From Acanthaster planci (lineage: Eukaryota > Echinodermata > Asteroidea > Valvatida > Acanthasteridae): a stretch of 64,000 bases of DNA. The notes beneath the pieces are model-generated. The model saw nothing but the letters and a program-made list of their open reading frames with translations, was not told the origin of the DNA and searched no databases. The translations under genes were made by a program, and so were the position numbers. Below, piece after piece: positions 40,701-48,371 of the stretch (positions are counted from its first letter, which is position 1; each line of letters opens with the position of its first letter). The stretch covers positions 310,961-374,960 of the forward strand of contig NW_019091358.1 in the NCBI RefSeq assembly GCF_001949145.1, in the 5' to 3' direction.

Positions 40701-43700
40701 ACACGAAAAAAACAGACGAAACTGCATGGGAAGAACCTCAAGGCGCTAAGTTAGAAGAAGCATTTACACACAGGCAGCCTCACTTGATGAGGACTCTTTG
40801 CATGACAGAGAAAACATGCATGGAAATTTAATAATTAATAGTTTTACTGTACTCAAGCAGCCCATGAAATAGCCTAAGTCAAATACTCTGAGACATCGTT
40901 TGATGGTAAGCAAAACGAGCAAAGCCTGCAATTATGAAGCACACAATGATATGAGTACTCATAGAGGCTAACGCTAACAAACTTGGGTGGGCTATCAAGC
41001 AAACTCCAATCTTAATTACCAAGCACAACATGAAATTTCAAAATCCTAACTTCCGTGAAGACTGAATATGGCTTTGTCAACTTGAGACTTTCGATAATTT
41101 ATAAGGAATGGAATAGGCTCAAAAGTACAAGTGTATGGAGTTGTGATTCATTCATCAGAAGTCATCTGCAAGGCAACTACGTGTACAGGCAAACTGCAAC
41201 TCATTGCTGTGCCAACGGTTAATGTCCTTTTTACTTCAGTACTCCTGAGCTGATCTGTAACCCATGGGTGTTAATAATACCAGAAAGGAGGCACAGCTCT
41301 TTTCGAGGAGGGAGAGGGGAGCATGCACTCAACAGCAGCCGACCGACAAACTATCAACGTGGAGGTTCGATTCGGAAGCATTTTCATGGACACTGGTTCA
41401 TTGCTTTTCCTCTTTCCTCTGTTCTTTTCCCTTACTTTTCCCCCATTCTTTCCAAGGGGGAGGGGGGACGTTTTCCTCACTTTCTCACCACTCCCGCGCT
41501 GTGACCTTTCCTGGAAAGAACCCCACTTTTTCAACAGTGTCCCCCCCCACAAAAACAGACAGAGATGGACAGACTCGAAGACTGACCAGGACATTGGCGA
41601 GAATGTGTCTCTCCCTGGACAGCGCCTGGCAGAACATCTCCTTCCAGGCAAGCTCCCGGTCCTCCATGCGAGCCAGCCGCAGCATGATCCGCAGTTCCTG
41701 CGACAGCATGTCCAGCTTGGGGTGGGTCACCTCCAGCTGGGTGCTCAGCTCCTGGATCCGCTCAAGCCTCTCGATGCGGCACAGCTCCCTCACGAGGTAG
41801 GCTGATCCTCGGCCCAGCAGGGAGGAGTACAGTGATTCCATCCTGATGTAAGCAGAGGCAGCAATTTTTCACTCACACTTTTGAAACCATTGTCACATGG
41901 TGTTTTGGTTCCCAGCACTCAACTTTCCTTTATATAAATCTGTCCCGCTTTGAAGGATTTGGCTGGATTGAAACCCACGCTAAACTTGCCATTATGTTAA
42001 ATTGGTTAAAGCTCCTAGAAGCACAAATTGTGTGGTCCAGTGGAGTGCTTTGGACAGATTGAGACTAAAACTGAGCTCCTAAGCTTCATTTTAAGCTGTA
42101 AATAACTAACTCTCAAAGTCATTGTTATACAGACAAAAACACTTATTTTACTTCGTGACAAGTTTGGTAATGCAAGAATTACCTTGGCTGTAACCGTAAT
42201 GCACACAGCACTCCTGGCACCTTAACAAAATGTTTACATTTACAGTTTTGTTTTATATTTTGCTGTTTAGCATAACCCCAAAAAAGTGATTACTGTAAAT
42301 TGTCAATGCTCCAATTTTTTTCAGGGTCAGTTTATTGATTTATTTTGTTTACTGTAAATCATATTTTCAATTCTACCACTGGTGGTGACAACTACCGCTA
42401 CAGTTGAAATGAGCCATGGATAATGATTTAAATCTAACCTACCTCAGCAGTTGGTGAGGGGGTTTAGTCAGGTCCAACAGATTCAGGAACAACAGTTCCA
42501 ACTGCAGGTCCTCCATCTCCTTGCTGGGGTCCATCAGGGACAAGACCTTGTAGACCCGGCTCACCAGTTTTTCCCTGTTGCCCGGGGCCTGCCGCAGTGC
42601 CGAGATGTCCTCCATCAAGCAGTCCACGTACACCTGCTGCAGGCCCCGGTTGTGGGACAAGTGACGCCGGGAGCCGGCCGGGAGTGCCAGGTGACCCAGG
42701 AGGGAGTGGCCCAGGTGGGGGTCGCGCTGGACCACAGCCTTCAGGAAGACTCGGATCCTGTCGGTGAGGGACGGCGCGTGGGGGGTGGGCAACGGTGGGT
42801 TGCCCAGCTGCTCTGCATTCTTTATGTCCTGGATGTAGATGAAGAGGTTGTACACATCCTGCCGAAAATAAACAAGATGGGAATATAATATACTGACAGT
42901 TGCCAACACAATGTGCTATACATGTAAATGTCCAAAACAATGCAATATACAGCAACTGCCCTCCCATTCAAATACAGAGTCTGGACAAACTGCCCTTTCC
43001 ATGAAAATCAAATGAGATACATGTGATTTATCTATGTACCAGGGAGGTGGGGCGTTAACATATGAAAAGTGGGTCGAATCTTTGACTCCTCAAATAGTAT
43101 GAGGTTTTATTTAGAAACAATTTATTTAACTTAAAGAAGTAAATACATGTACAATCACTTCAGTGCTTGTGTTACCATGGCTACAGCTGCAAAGAATTTC
43201 AAAAAGGGTAAAAAAATCTCTTCCAAAACAAGTCTCGCATGAAGCTGTACCTGTACAACATCCGTGGGGGCGTAACTGCTGGCACTGTGCAGAAGAAGCC
43301 TAAACTCAACCAGTGTGCTCACAGAATGAGGTGGTCTCTCCTGAACGGAAAAAAAAAAATCAAGACAAGTGCAGATTTTCTGAAAGGAGATTTTAGTTGC
43401 AATGTATGTTGTTGGGTTTCTTGACTGGGTACCATAGGCCTAGTGTTTCCCCTGCCCAACCAGACCTCATGCAGACCATCTCCCTGATTGTAGTGCCACC
43501 TCATTAAGAAACAAGAAAAAAATTGAAGTGAACATAAACAACTGTGTAGTCTGTACAATTTTTCGTAATTACATGTAGATTGTTCACGCAAAGAAAGCCA
43601 ACCAATGCAAGATTGGTTTACAATGGATAGAGGAACTGGCTGATAACAAAGCATGCATTAAAATGTACACAATGAAAGTATACCGTACAGGTACATGTAC

Positions 43701-45404
43701 ATGTAGGTTTACATGCACATGTATTACATGTACACCTTACATGTACGTGCACATATATAATGTCCATGGTGAATACATATCCTGGAAAACTTTAGGCCCT
43801 GCTGGCATGCTTGGCAATGCTTGCCGATGCATGCACTTTGAATTTTTTTACCACCTCTTTCCATCAAACCCCGAGGGAACTTCGACAAATTGCAACAATT
43901 ATTACTGTTGGATTTCGACAGGGTATGGAAGAATGGAAAGAAAAGTCCAGACAATCGGCCCCAGGCCCAAAGGTCCTCTCACCATGGACAACTAGAGCTG
44001 CTGGATTAAAATTGATGATGACATTGCACACTCAACGTTCTTGTGAAGATGCTGCACATCAGTGACTCTACTAGGGTATGCTTCATACCAAGCGTCGCAC
44101 TGTGTCCACCAAAGGGTCTCTGATGTACATACATGTTAGGTCTCTGACACAGTTTCCTTTCCAGTGAAGCTTTTGGAGGGCATTGAGTGAACTACAATGT
44201 ACGTATAAAGGTACTGTGGTAAAAAATACTAGGGTGAAAAACACCATTTTTTTTGTTATTGTAAACTGGTTGGTGACATCTGTGACTCACCTCTACGTCA
44301 GAGCTTAGGTTTCTGTGTTCCTGCAGTGCCAACCAAGCCAGATGGTGTGCTGAAGGGACGCTCTCTGATGCCAAACTACACAAAATCAGATTCAAGTCAA
44401 ATGCTAGGTGTGAAAGTCTTAGAGTATCAGGGCTGAGAAGGGCTGAGAGTGTTACAAATGAACTATGCAAGTTTCTCCTGGATAAAACTAGGGTAAGATA
44501 TGATGGGCACCAAATGCCGTTACTGTGCATCTGGCTCCCATGCAAAGACACAATGGTTTTGTGCACATTCAGATGAATATCTGTCATTCATGTACAAGGT
44601 GCCATATGCATGTGAACAACTACATGTGCGTGCTTGAATTTCTTGCCCTTGGTGGTCAGTCAGTCAGTGCCTCCTGCAGTGTGCCACTCCACTCTATGGA
44701 ACACTGCTGTATTACAGTGAAACTAGAAAGCACAATGCCTTGTCCCCTAGGGTACAGGAAAATATGATGGTACATGTATGTGAACACTGTGTCCCGCATA
44801 ATTAAATGCTTGGAAGTACATGTACATGTTCGTAGCAACCCAGTGCATGTACAGTTCCTGCATGGACTCTATTGATGAAACAATGGACATCATTCCTCAA
44901 AGAAAATTTTATTGTACTAACATTTTCGAACAAAGGGTAAATCAAAAACTAACATTTATAAGGATGAGCAAAGAAAATGATGGGAGCAGGGTTTGAACTT
45001 GCAGCCTCCAGTATACCGTATTGGCGCTCTACCAACTGAGCTATCCAGCCCTATCTTGGTGGCTCCTCCAAATTTATAAATATCTTCATTCAGGGGACTC
45101 TAACCAAGAGCTACAGTAGATAAAAACTCAAACAAATTTAAGACTGTACTACATGTACCGGTACAATGTACCTGCAATCGAATGGATGCTCAACTACAGC
45201 CTCCAGCACTTTTCTGACGCTGGGCTCAAGCCACTCCCCCTCCCCATATTTCTCCAGCAGTGTTGTGCCGCATGCCCTGACCAGCTCCCACTGGCCCAGG
45301 TGGAGATGGTTGCAGAAGGCCACAAAGAGCTGCTGCTGTGACACTTTCTCCTCCTGGCCGAAGGGATGAGTGCTGGTAGAGGTAGGGGTGTAGGTAGCCA
45401 TCAT
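2046..45404 (-). CDS. ZFYVE26: ZFYVE26 (spastizin/SPG15) orthologue, complete, 43 coding exons
   Basis: Spliced coding region of about 9906 nt, about 3301 residues. From the family: spastizin binds PI3P on late endosomes and lysosomes through its FYVE finger, works with spatacsin (SPG11) and adaptor complex AP-5, and acts in autophagic lysosome reformation and cytokinesis. Seen here: an N-terminus beginning MMATYTPTS followed by HPFGQEEKVSQQQLF, close to the start of human ZFYVE26; the VLLLGW and LENIFSLL segments; FDLACSACTSWK; a DUF547-like block about residues 1490-1720; FYVE about 2494-2560; STKCGLDASAVWSAWG at about 2780; and the C-terminal KLKSAYLIAVK motif. Every intron is GT-AG and all 42 phase joins agree, which supports a working gene with no frameshift. 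The start codon is the first of two adjacent ATGs at 45402-45404. Human ZFYVE26 has about 2539 residues. A non-coding 5' exon was not identified. Exon coordinates are in the block entries below. Confidence 0.93.
5586..8714 (-). CDS. ZFYVE26: ZFYVE26 exons 35-39
   Basis: Exons: 8622-8714, 8166-8228, 7114-7260, 6186-6383, 5586-5839, about residues 2819-3069. Landmarks are IIQYLETSASQAD, NPLDNPALQECHFYITTYCP (human NNTYYQECLFYLHNYST), SEVFLEGLLVPCMKQGKLRD, WNNYLTVMCRYLNAHSLAHV, VQLFMKDFVRASMTCIKFYQ (human LQQFMKDQVRAAMTCIRFF) and YSDLFDRLHYLTKAKEHMK. Exon 39 ends in phase 2 with AA. The next exon supplies T to complete Asn, so the TAA read straight through the donor is intronic. Confidence 0.95.
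7437..7652. repeat. Degenerate tandem repeat (AAGTCTTCACAAGTAGTCAC-type)
   Basis: Short imperfect units built from CACAAGTCTT, CACAAGTAGT and CATAAGT variants, repeated about fifteen times in the intron between exons 36 and 37. Unit length drifts between about 10 and 20 bp. Confidence 0.75.
9059..12480 (-). CDS. ZFYVE26: ZFYVE26 exons 30-34
   Basis: Exons: 12425-12480 (56 nt), 11704-11915, 10757-10917, 10109-10285, 9059-9224, about residues 2561-2818. Exon 31 contains EWQLTLDDVYNTLIREDFYY followed by EQ (human WILDLKEEENELVRSEFYYEQ); exon 32 APSTSVCLSILDLHSD; exon 33 LLFNAKLHFIKDG and LCDSYRSFVDLL; exon 34 AAEVSTKCGLDASAVWSAWG followed by AREKFARILK, a very conserved spastizin segment. The 58-bp assembly gap at 11498-11555 falls in the intron between exons 31 and 32 and breaks no exon. 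Confidence 0.95.
9704..9954. repeat. Tandem repeat of about 84 bp, three units, carrying splice-donor-like sequence
   Basis: Three units sharing CTCAAACAGTTGTCCCA, then a CATTAATCAAGTACT segment, then TTACTCACCTTGCAG. Two of the units also match the original sequence at the exon 33 donor (10083-10115). A wider flanking stretch (9626-9700 against 9952-10015) is also loosely duplicated. Confidence 0.85.
10940..11650. repeat. Degenerate minisatellite-like region with gap
   Basis: An intron stretch of recurring GATGAGG, GTGAGGTGAGG, GATCAAGCTGGTAAGAG and GACAGGTGAATCTGGTA motifs with a loose period of roughly 60-70 bp. It is interrupted by the N run 11498-11555, where the assembler probably failed because of the repeat. 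Confidence 0.6.
11498..11555. other. Assembly gap (58 N)
   Basis: A run of N inside a repetitive intron of ZFYVE26. No exon is affected, since exons 31 and 32 join in phase. Confidence 0.99.
12686..15040 (-). CDS. ZFYVE26: ZFYVE26 exons 27-29 including the FYVE zinc finger
   Basis: Exons: 14876-15040, 13732-13997, 12686-12825, about residues 2371-2560. Exon 27 and the first half of exon 28 encode a Ser/Arg-rich linker. The FYVE finger has all signature elements: WVPD (the WxxD motif), CMVC, then RRHHCRRC, CWRC, RVCDQC. That is eight zinc-binding cysteines plus the basic R(R/K)HHCR patch and RVC motif that bind PI3P. The finger is split by a phase-0 intron between FSM and FNRRHHCRRC, so neither exon alone encodes the fold. 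Confidence 0.97.
13270..13511. mobile_element. Inverted-repeat MITE, family B, copy 1 (242 bp)
   Basis: Begins GGGTCATTCTACATATTAGG and ends in the reverse complement of GGGTCATTCTATAAATTCAG. The inner sequence TCACATCTGACATATGACTT and AAAAATGTCACACTTTTGGA is shared with the copy at 36920-37166. It lies in the intron that splits the FYVE finger. No coding capacity and no clear target-site duplication seen. Confidence 0.75.
16038..21734 (-). CDS. ZFYVE26: ZFYVE26 exons 22-26
   Basis: Exons: 21510-21734, 20841-20906, 18698-18883, 16811-16906, 16038-16197, about residues 2127-2370. Landmarks in order are DPHAVLAVLLGAGDFELAKK, TIHEKHLLHLLGDSNN (human HQKHLLHLLERRD), ILEQIGDRALCLRICRNLLD, PMLMLEQLLMNTK (human LFMLEQLLMNMK) and CDALVTRYAKNAIQL (human SLLSRYAEKALDF). 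Helical repeats dominate. The introns of 1.9 kb (18884-20840) and 1.8 kb (16907-18697) hold no gene I can recognise. Confidence 0.93.
22428..23485 (-). CDS. ZFYVE26: ZFYVE26 exon 21 (large exon)
   Basis: A 1058-nt exon, about residues 1774-2126. It carries STLAYLHSKSKLVASLAGL, matching the human SALAFLKSRSKLLATVACL, then ADALHLIYSLPKADALSDWL and LLPRLPVSVCLQLLEHCVAN, matching the human CLEILAYCISD segment. The exon resumes colinearity with vertebrate spastizin right after the DUF547 block, which places that block as an insertion relative to human (or a loss in vertebrates). Confidence 0.93.
23919..31127 (-). CDS. ZFYVE26: ZFYVE26 exons 14-20 encoding an embedded DUF547-like domain
   Basis: Exons: 30898-31127, 30117-30179, 27699-27871, 26463-26548, 25727-25827, 24784-24876, 23919-24126, about residues 1456-1773. 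The three blocks typical of DUF547 (Pfam PF04784) appear in order. First is LDSPGEQLCFFTNVMNLMLA followed by HA (family pattern: FWINLYNALVIHA). Second is ERIAYLNKMAYRIGQLGVV followed by ELRYIILRP (family pattern: RIGQ, then an ILR helix). Third is DPWHRYLPPAETRLLFVISN, then GCQVSPALQV, EEQLESAMQQFLE and IPKQLDWFRKDF (family pattern: DPRIHFAL, CGSxSCPPL, WYxxDF). All phases fit the flanking exons, so the block belongs to the mRNA. I recall no such segment in human ZFYVE26. The molecular function of DUF547 is not established. Confidence 0.85.
26648..27238. mobile_element. TTAA-bounded inverted-repeat element, family A, copy 1 (~591 bp)
   Basis: Left end TTAACCACTTCCTGCCGGG; the right end reads as TTAACCACTTCATGCCGGG on the minus strand. 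TTAA at both ends is the target-site duplication expected of piggyBac-superfamily elements. No transposase reading frame is seen, so this is a non-autonomous (MITE-like) copy. It lies inverted relative to the copy at 29237-29830 and contains a 66-bp N run. Confidence 0.78.
27018..27083. other. Assembly gap (66 N)
   Basis: A run of N inside the family A transposon in the intron between exons 16 and 17 of ZFYVE26. Exons 16 and 17 still join in phase. Confidence 0.99.
29237..29830. mobile_element. TTAA-bounded inverted-repeat element, family A, copy 2 (~594 bp)
   Basis: Begins TTAACCACTTCATGCTGGGC and ends CCTGGCAGCAAGTGGTTAA. Read in reverse complement, the copy at 26648-27238 matches it over long stretches, for example GAGCGCTTTTGTCCCC and GGTAATCCGCT. 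The nearly equal length of the two copies supports intact ends. It is non-coding and sits in the intron between exons 15 and 16. Confidence 0.8.
29827..30016. mobile_element. Small TTAA/CTAA-bounded element (190 bp) abutting family A copy 2
   Basis: Begins TTAACCCCTTTGCGCC and ends GGAGCAAAGGGGCTAA, an inverted pair. The CCCTTTGC terminus resembles known piggyBac-type ends (TTAACCCTTTGC). Its left TTAA is the same four bases as the right TTAA of the preceding element. Confidence 0.72.
31896..32983 (-). CDS. ZFYVE26: ZFYVE26 exons 12-13
   Basis: Exons 32863-32983 and 31896-32146, about residues 1332-1455. Exon 12 encodes NPYCVLEDSPNFLLGRLMFQ, matching the human NPFVLLQQSSSQLVSHLLFE segment. 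Exon 13 encodes LNLVHVIIRSCCP, matching the human LSVPQVIVSCC. A proline/serine-rich linker follows. The intron between them carries a 32-bp minisatellite. Confidence 0.92.
32305..32550. repeat. 32-bp minisatellite, about 7 units
   Basis: Units contain TGAGATTCCTGCCATGACTC followed by TGTAACAATGCC. The central units are nearly identical, and the array decays toward 32290 and 32550. It lies in the intron between exons 12 and 13. Confidence 0.92.
33919..35245 (-). CDS. ZFYVE26: ZFYVE26 exons 10-11
   Basis: Exons 35073-35245 and 33919-34969, about residues 924-1331. Exon 10 begins with a strongly basic run (KRRKKRRRRK, resembling a nuclear localisation signal) followed by DTLLRMCLHRGSYSQALQ, which matches the helical repeat before the human HQVLFTF segment. 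Exon 11 contains VVFDLACSACTSWKASRDLL, a diagnostic spastizin segment, and ends in NYLMSLYGHVSVLSSLLVEA. The human sequence in the matching place is less basic, so the Lys/Arg run may be lineage-specific. Confidence 0.92.
36920..37166. mobile_element. Inverted-repeat MITE, family B, copy 2 (247 bp)
   Basis: Begins GGGTAATTCCAGAAATGTGA and ends TTTCTGGAACTACCC, so the ends are inverted repeats of each other and relate to the copy at 13270-13511. The interior carries the same TGTCACATCTGACAT and ACAAAAATGTCACACTTTTG stretches. It sits in the intron between exons 9 and 10. Confidence 0.75.
37468..38742 (-). CDS. ZFYVE26: ZFYVE26 exon 9 (large exon)
   Basis: A single 1275-nt exon, about residues 499-923. 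The acceptor is the AG at 38743-38744 and the donor is GTATATC after 37468. It starts with a helical stretch (VYRSFLAIKSC), continues through a low-complexity Ser/Thr/Asn/Gln stretch, then the family landmark RVETLENIFSLLFTRSEDAF, an acidic and serine-rich stretch, a helix ending in VNEAWWRYRLVSQ, and a basic Ser/Arg tail. The low-complexity parts are probably disordered linkers between helical repeats. Confidence 0.92.
39160..40678 (-). CDS. ZFYVE26: ZFYVE26 exons 6-8
   Basis: Exons: 40508-40678, 40248-40339, 39160-39311, about residues 361-498. Exon 6 carries FVPLKPLVLLLGWNH and NRLLQALHTPGT, exon 7 QVQLVQWCLEKT, and exon 8 SRSVLHMLHHATNLSQLES. These match in order the human segments around RPLSCLLVLLGW and LYTLHHLTNL, as remembered. 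Splice phases are 0, 2 and 1. Confidence 0.9.
41587..45404 (-). CDS. ZFYVE26: ZFYVE26 exons 1-5 (N-terminal region)
   Basis: Exons: 45172-45404 (start codon, ends in phase 2), 44291-44375, 43251-43340, 42443-42858, 41587-41842. They encode about residues 1-360. Exon 1 gives HPFGQEEKVSQQQLFVAFCN, exon 2 HHLAWLALQEH, exon 3 LVEFRLLLHSA, exon 4 a leucine-rich helical stretch (DVYNLFIYIQD to LLFLNLLDLTKPPHQLL), and exon 5 the helical ESLYSSLLGRGSAYLVRELC. Order and spacing follow the N-terminal alpha-helical region of spastizin. The join between exon 5 and exon 6 keeps phase, but the product lacks about 40 residues present in the human protein, so a poorly conserved small exon between 40679 and 41586 cannot be excluded. 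Intron 1 carries a tRNA-like sequence. Confidence 0.88.
44982..45051 (-). pseudogene. tRNA-like sequence (tRNA pseudogene or SINE head)
   Basis: On the minus strand the segment starts GGGCTGGATAGCTCAGTTGG. It has a perfect D arm (GCTC-AGTTGGTA-GAGC, containing the pol III A box) and a T-arm-like GCAAGTTCAAACCCTGC (B box). The acceptor stem does not pair (5' GGGCTGG against 3' CTCCCAT), the anticodon stem has a mismatch, and the loop lacks U33. It is therefore not a working tRNA by eye. It lies in ZFYVE26 intron 1. Confidence 0.65.
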
Positions 45405-45469
45405 TAACTGCTCACCAGGTGGCTTTGATGACTTTACTTCGATGTAGTAATCTAAACTACATGTAGATG
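45405..45469 (-). promoter_or_regulatory. Immediate 5' flank of the ZFYVE26 start codon
   Basis: Only 65 bp separate the start codon from a repeat copy beginning near 45470. No TATA box or initiator is obvious. The start of transcription could lie inside the repeat or further right; a non-coding first exon is possible. Confidence 0.25.
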
Positions 45470-47771
45470 TATATCCTGTTTAGTAATACATAGGATTGTT
45501 TCATTAGTGACTCTGATGGGGACATCCAGGGTTGATGTTTAACAAGCCAGTTTAATATTTCAAAAGGTAACATTATTCGAGAGGTCATTCACAAGCTCAA
45601 ACATGTTCATCGCAGTTGAACAGCATACAGTCACACTGACAGGGCTGAACTTGAATGCCAACTGCCATTCTGGAATGACCTCCGACGTGCTTCATTTGGA
45701 CATCTGTTGGAATACCAGGATACTAGGATCACCAAGCCCACTTGAAAAAAAGTCCCCATTTAGAGGGGCATTCCCTCTTTCGGGGGACTGATATTGTCTC
45801 TGAATAAAAAGGGACTTCTCTGAGTTTAGGGGCACTCTGTTATTTTAAGAATAATTTGGTGGTGTTTTTTTTTCAGATGGTCGCAAATGTTAACAATCTT
45901 GAATCTTGTGCAAATTTATTGTACTCCATCCCGAGACCATTTGTGTTTGAAGAAAATCCATTGATGGGATAATCAACTCCGGAGAGAGTCACCACACTAA
46001 ATCTGTCGTTTTAAATTTTTGATTTCCAGAGCAAATACGCAGAAAAGATCCACAAAATATTTACCAACATAAAGGAGAAACCTTGTTCTTTTCAATGATA
46101 TACTTTTCAGGGAGACTTGCATGCAATTTCAAGTCAGAATTGTCTGTTGACTTTTTTTTTCAATGGAGTGATCCCGATCACAGGCGCGGCCATCTTGATT
46201 TTTAATGTGTGATGTCATATTCTCAGGTTTCCTAATTTTTGTATGTGAGAGTTTGGTGCATGTAAATAATTCTAGTGAGAATTGGATAGAAAATGAAACA
46301 AGCTTTCATATGGTACCAAACTTTGACGAATTTGGTGTACTCTGAAGGTAGTAAAACGATCTACATGTACATGTATGGAGAAGTTGTGAATCAAAAAGGT
46401 ATTTTTATCCCATAACATTTTTCGGTGGGGAAAACCTACTTAAAAGGAGGTTGAAGAGGCTAGAAAGAATGATTTTTGGGAACATTATCCAATACAATGG
46501 TATAAAAACTGTGACACCTTTTTATGTCACACTACCACCGCAAAAAAACTTTTATGAAATGTATCATTTTGGATTATGCCTGCAAAATGTGTTTCAAGGC
46601 TGAGTGTGTATTGTAACATAAGATGGGCATCTGAACTGAAAATGAGAAGGAAAGTTTTGGTGAATAAATTTGGATGAATAGGCTAATCATGCCTTGGCTT
46701 TTTATCAGTTTCAACAAGTGGGACTAATTAATAGAAACAATGATACATATTATCAATTAACACAAAAACTTTTTGAGCAAAATTAGGAATGTACATGTAC
46801 AAGTGGCATGTTTGGTCGTTCGTTGCTGTAAACATGTGTACATGTGACACTGTTCATTTTTTTGAGCACAGACTTCTGTTTATGCATATCCTCTTGAGTC
46901 ATGAACTGAACACCACCAAATAGTATTAAGAATGTCAGGGACTATCATGTGGGGCTGTTCTTTCTGGTTCTTCTGGTACAATTAATTGTCCGGTTCCACA
47001 AATTGTCTGGTTCTGCAAAATCTAGAAAATGGTCTTTGTTTTCATAAAGATGGATGGGCAAAGACTTGGTTTATAGTTCTGTCAGACAGTTTACTTGAAG
47101 ATCTTTCAGAAAAAAATTATTTTACTTGCGGACCCACCGCATGGAATCACGAAGAGCGGCTACGACTGTTTTTTTGCCGATCGTAGTTCACAGAAACTGT
47201 GCCTGTGCATTCTGCGCTATGTTGTGTTTGTCGCTCTTTTACACAATCATCACAGTATTTTTTTTAAAACCAGTGACCGTGCTGCCATCAGAAATACATG
47301 TAATCTGATTTCCCGTCCTGAAAATATGAGGTATGTGCTCTGTAAAAATCTGCAAGTTTTGGACACAAAAGTAACTGCAAGACTTTTGTCCAGCTCCGCG
47401 AATAAGTTTCAGCAGACCAAAGCTGGAAAATGGGTGTCTGGAAATTGGGCATATAACCTCGTTATACACTATACGTGTACATGGTACGTTGAAGAATAAA
47501 AAATTCTTTGTTTTAATGCTGACTACCATTATACATGATTTGGTTTTTTAATTTACTCACTCCACAACATGCATAAAGGCAAATCTCTCCAAACTGACCT
47601 CCAAAAATTGATCAATGTTATAAATCTTCAGTAAATTTCTTATCTCAAAAGAACTGACTTTAATGCCATGGGGTATTTCAAATGCTGGTGAATGGAGCAT
47701 GTTGGAAAAGTGGGTAAATGCACTTGAAAGAATAAATCTGAACATTTCTCTTTCAGCCACAAAGAAGGCAA
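45470..47771. repeat. Large direct repeat, copy 1 (~2.3 kb)
   Basis: Starts TATCCTGTTTAGTAATACAT and ends GCCACAAAGAAGGCAA. It is nearly colinear with 48375-51096, about nine bases in ten identical by eye, with small indels. It contains no conserved reading frame: a 134-codon frame at 47095-47499 is broken in the other copy. A GCGGCCATCTTG stretch at about 46186 resembles a YY1 site. Confidence 0.9.
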
Positions 47772-48370
47772 CAGATTTTTGTATAGATATAATGGACTCT
47801 ACAATTTCTTGAAAAGAAAGCTAGTGGTCCAGATTGCTACTTACAATCACGGCCTTTTCCAGTCTTTTTTTGTTATTATAATGATGTAAATAGGGCGGAA
47901 ACGATACACCTGTGTCACGATACGATACATGCCAAACGATGCGAAATGTATTTTGATACATGTACATGTACATCTGAATTATAAGAACAAATAAAATCAT
48001 GACAACTGAACACACTCAGCTTGCTCAGGACCCAAGCAACTGTAATGAGGAAAGATAATGCTGGTTTCAAAATACTTACATTTCAGCAAACTTCATGAAC
48101 CTGGGAAAATATCAAGTTTTCAATGTGTAATTTTATCAGATTTATAAAGCTCATACAGTTGATAGGCCTAGTTGTTGTATGAATTCTTTAATTTGGATTT
48201 AGCCACACGAATTAGCTATACTTGATGAAAAAAACCATGTGCATACTGCGGCTTCGAGTGCGTTGTACTAAAACATAGAACATGTACATATATACACTGG
48301 ACAGCAAAAGGAACTTGCCACTTCTGTCATAGGCCACACAAAAGCACTCTCCACCAAGCAAAAATGATCC
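47772..48370. other. Segment between the two repeat copies, no gene recognised
   Basis: AT-rich, with a TACATGTACATGTACATC run near 47956. Its last part (48296-48350) occurs again inverted at 52206-52263, and its final ~35 bases (AAAAGCACTCTCCACCAAGC onward) recur in direct orientation at about 51368-51402. Confidence 0.6.
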
Positions 48371-48371
48371 N
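48371..48371. other. Single N at a repeat boundary
   Basis: One ambiguous base placed exactly where copy 2 of the large direct repeat begins, which suggests a contig join rather than a base-call failure. Confidence 0.85.

Noticed and set aside
41264-41800. 178- and 160-codon plus-strand frames
   Set aside because: They overlap exon 5 antisense and an intronic C/T-rich tract; composition-driven.
47095-47499. 134-codon plus-strand frame in the large repeat
   Set aside because: The equivalent region of repeat copy 2 is broken by frameshifts and stops, so the frame is not maintained.
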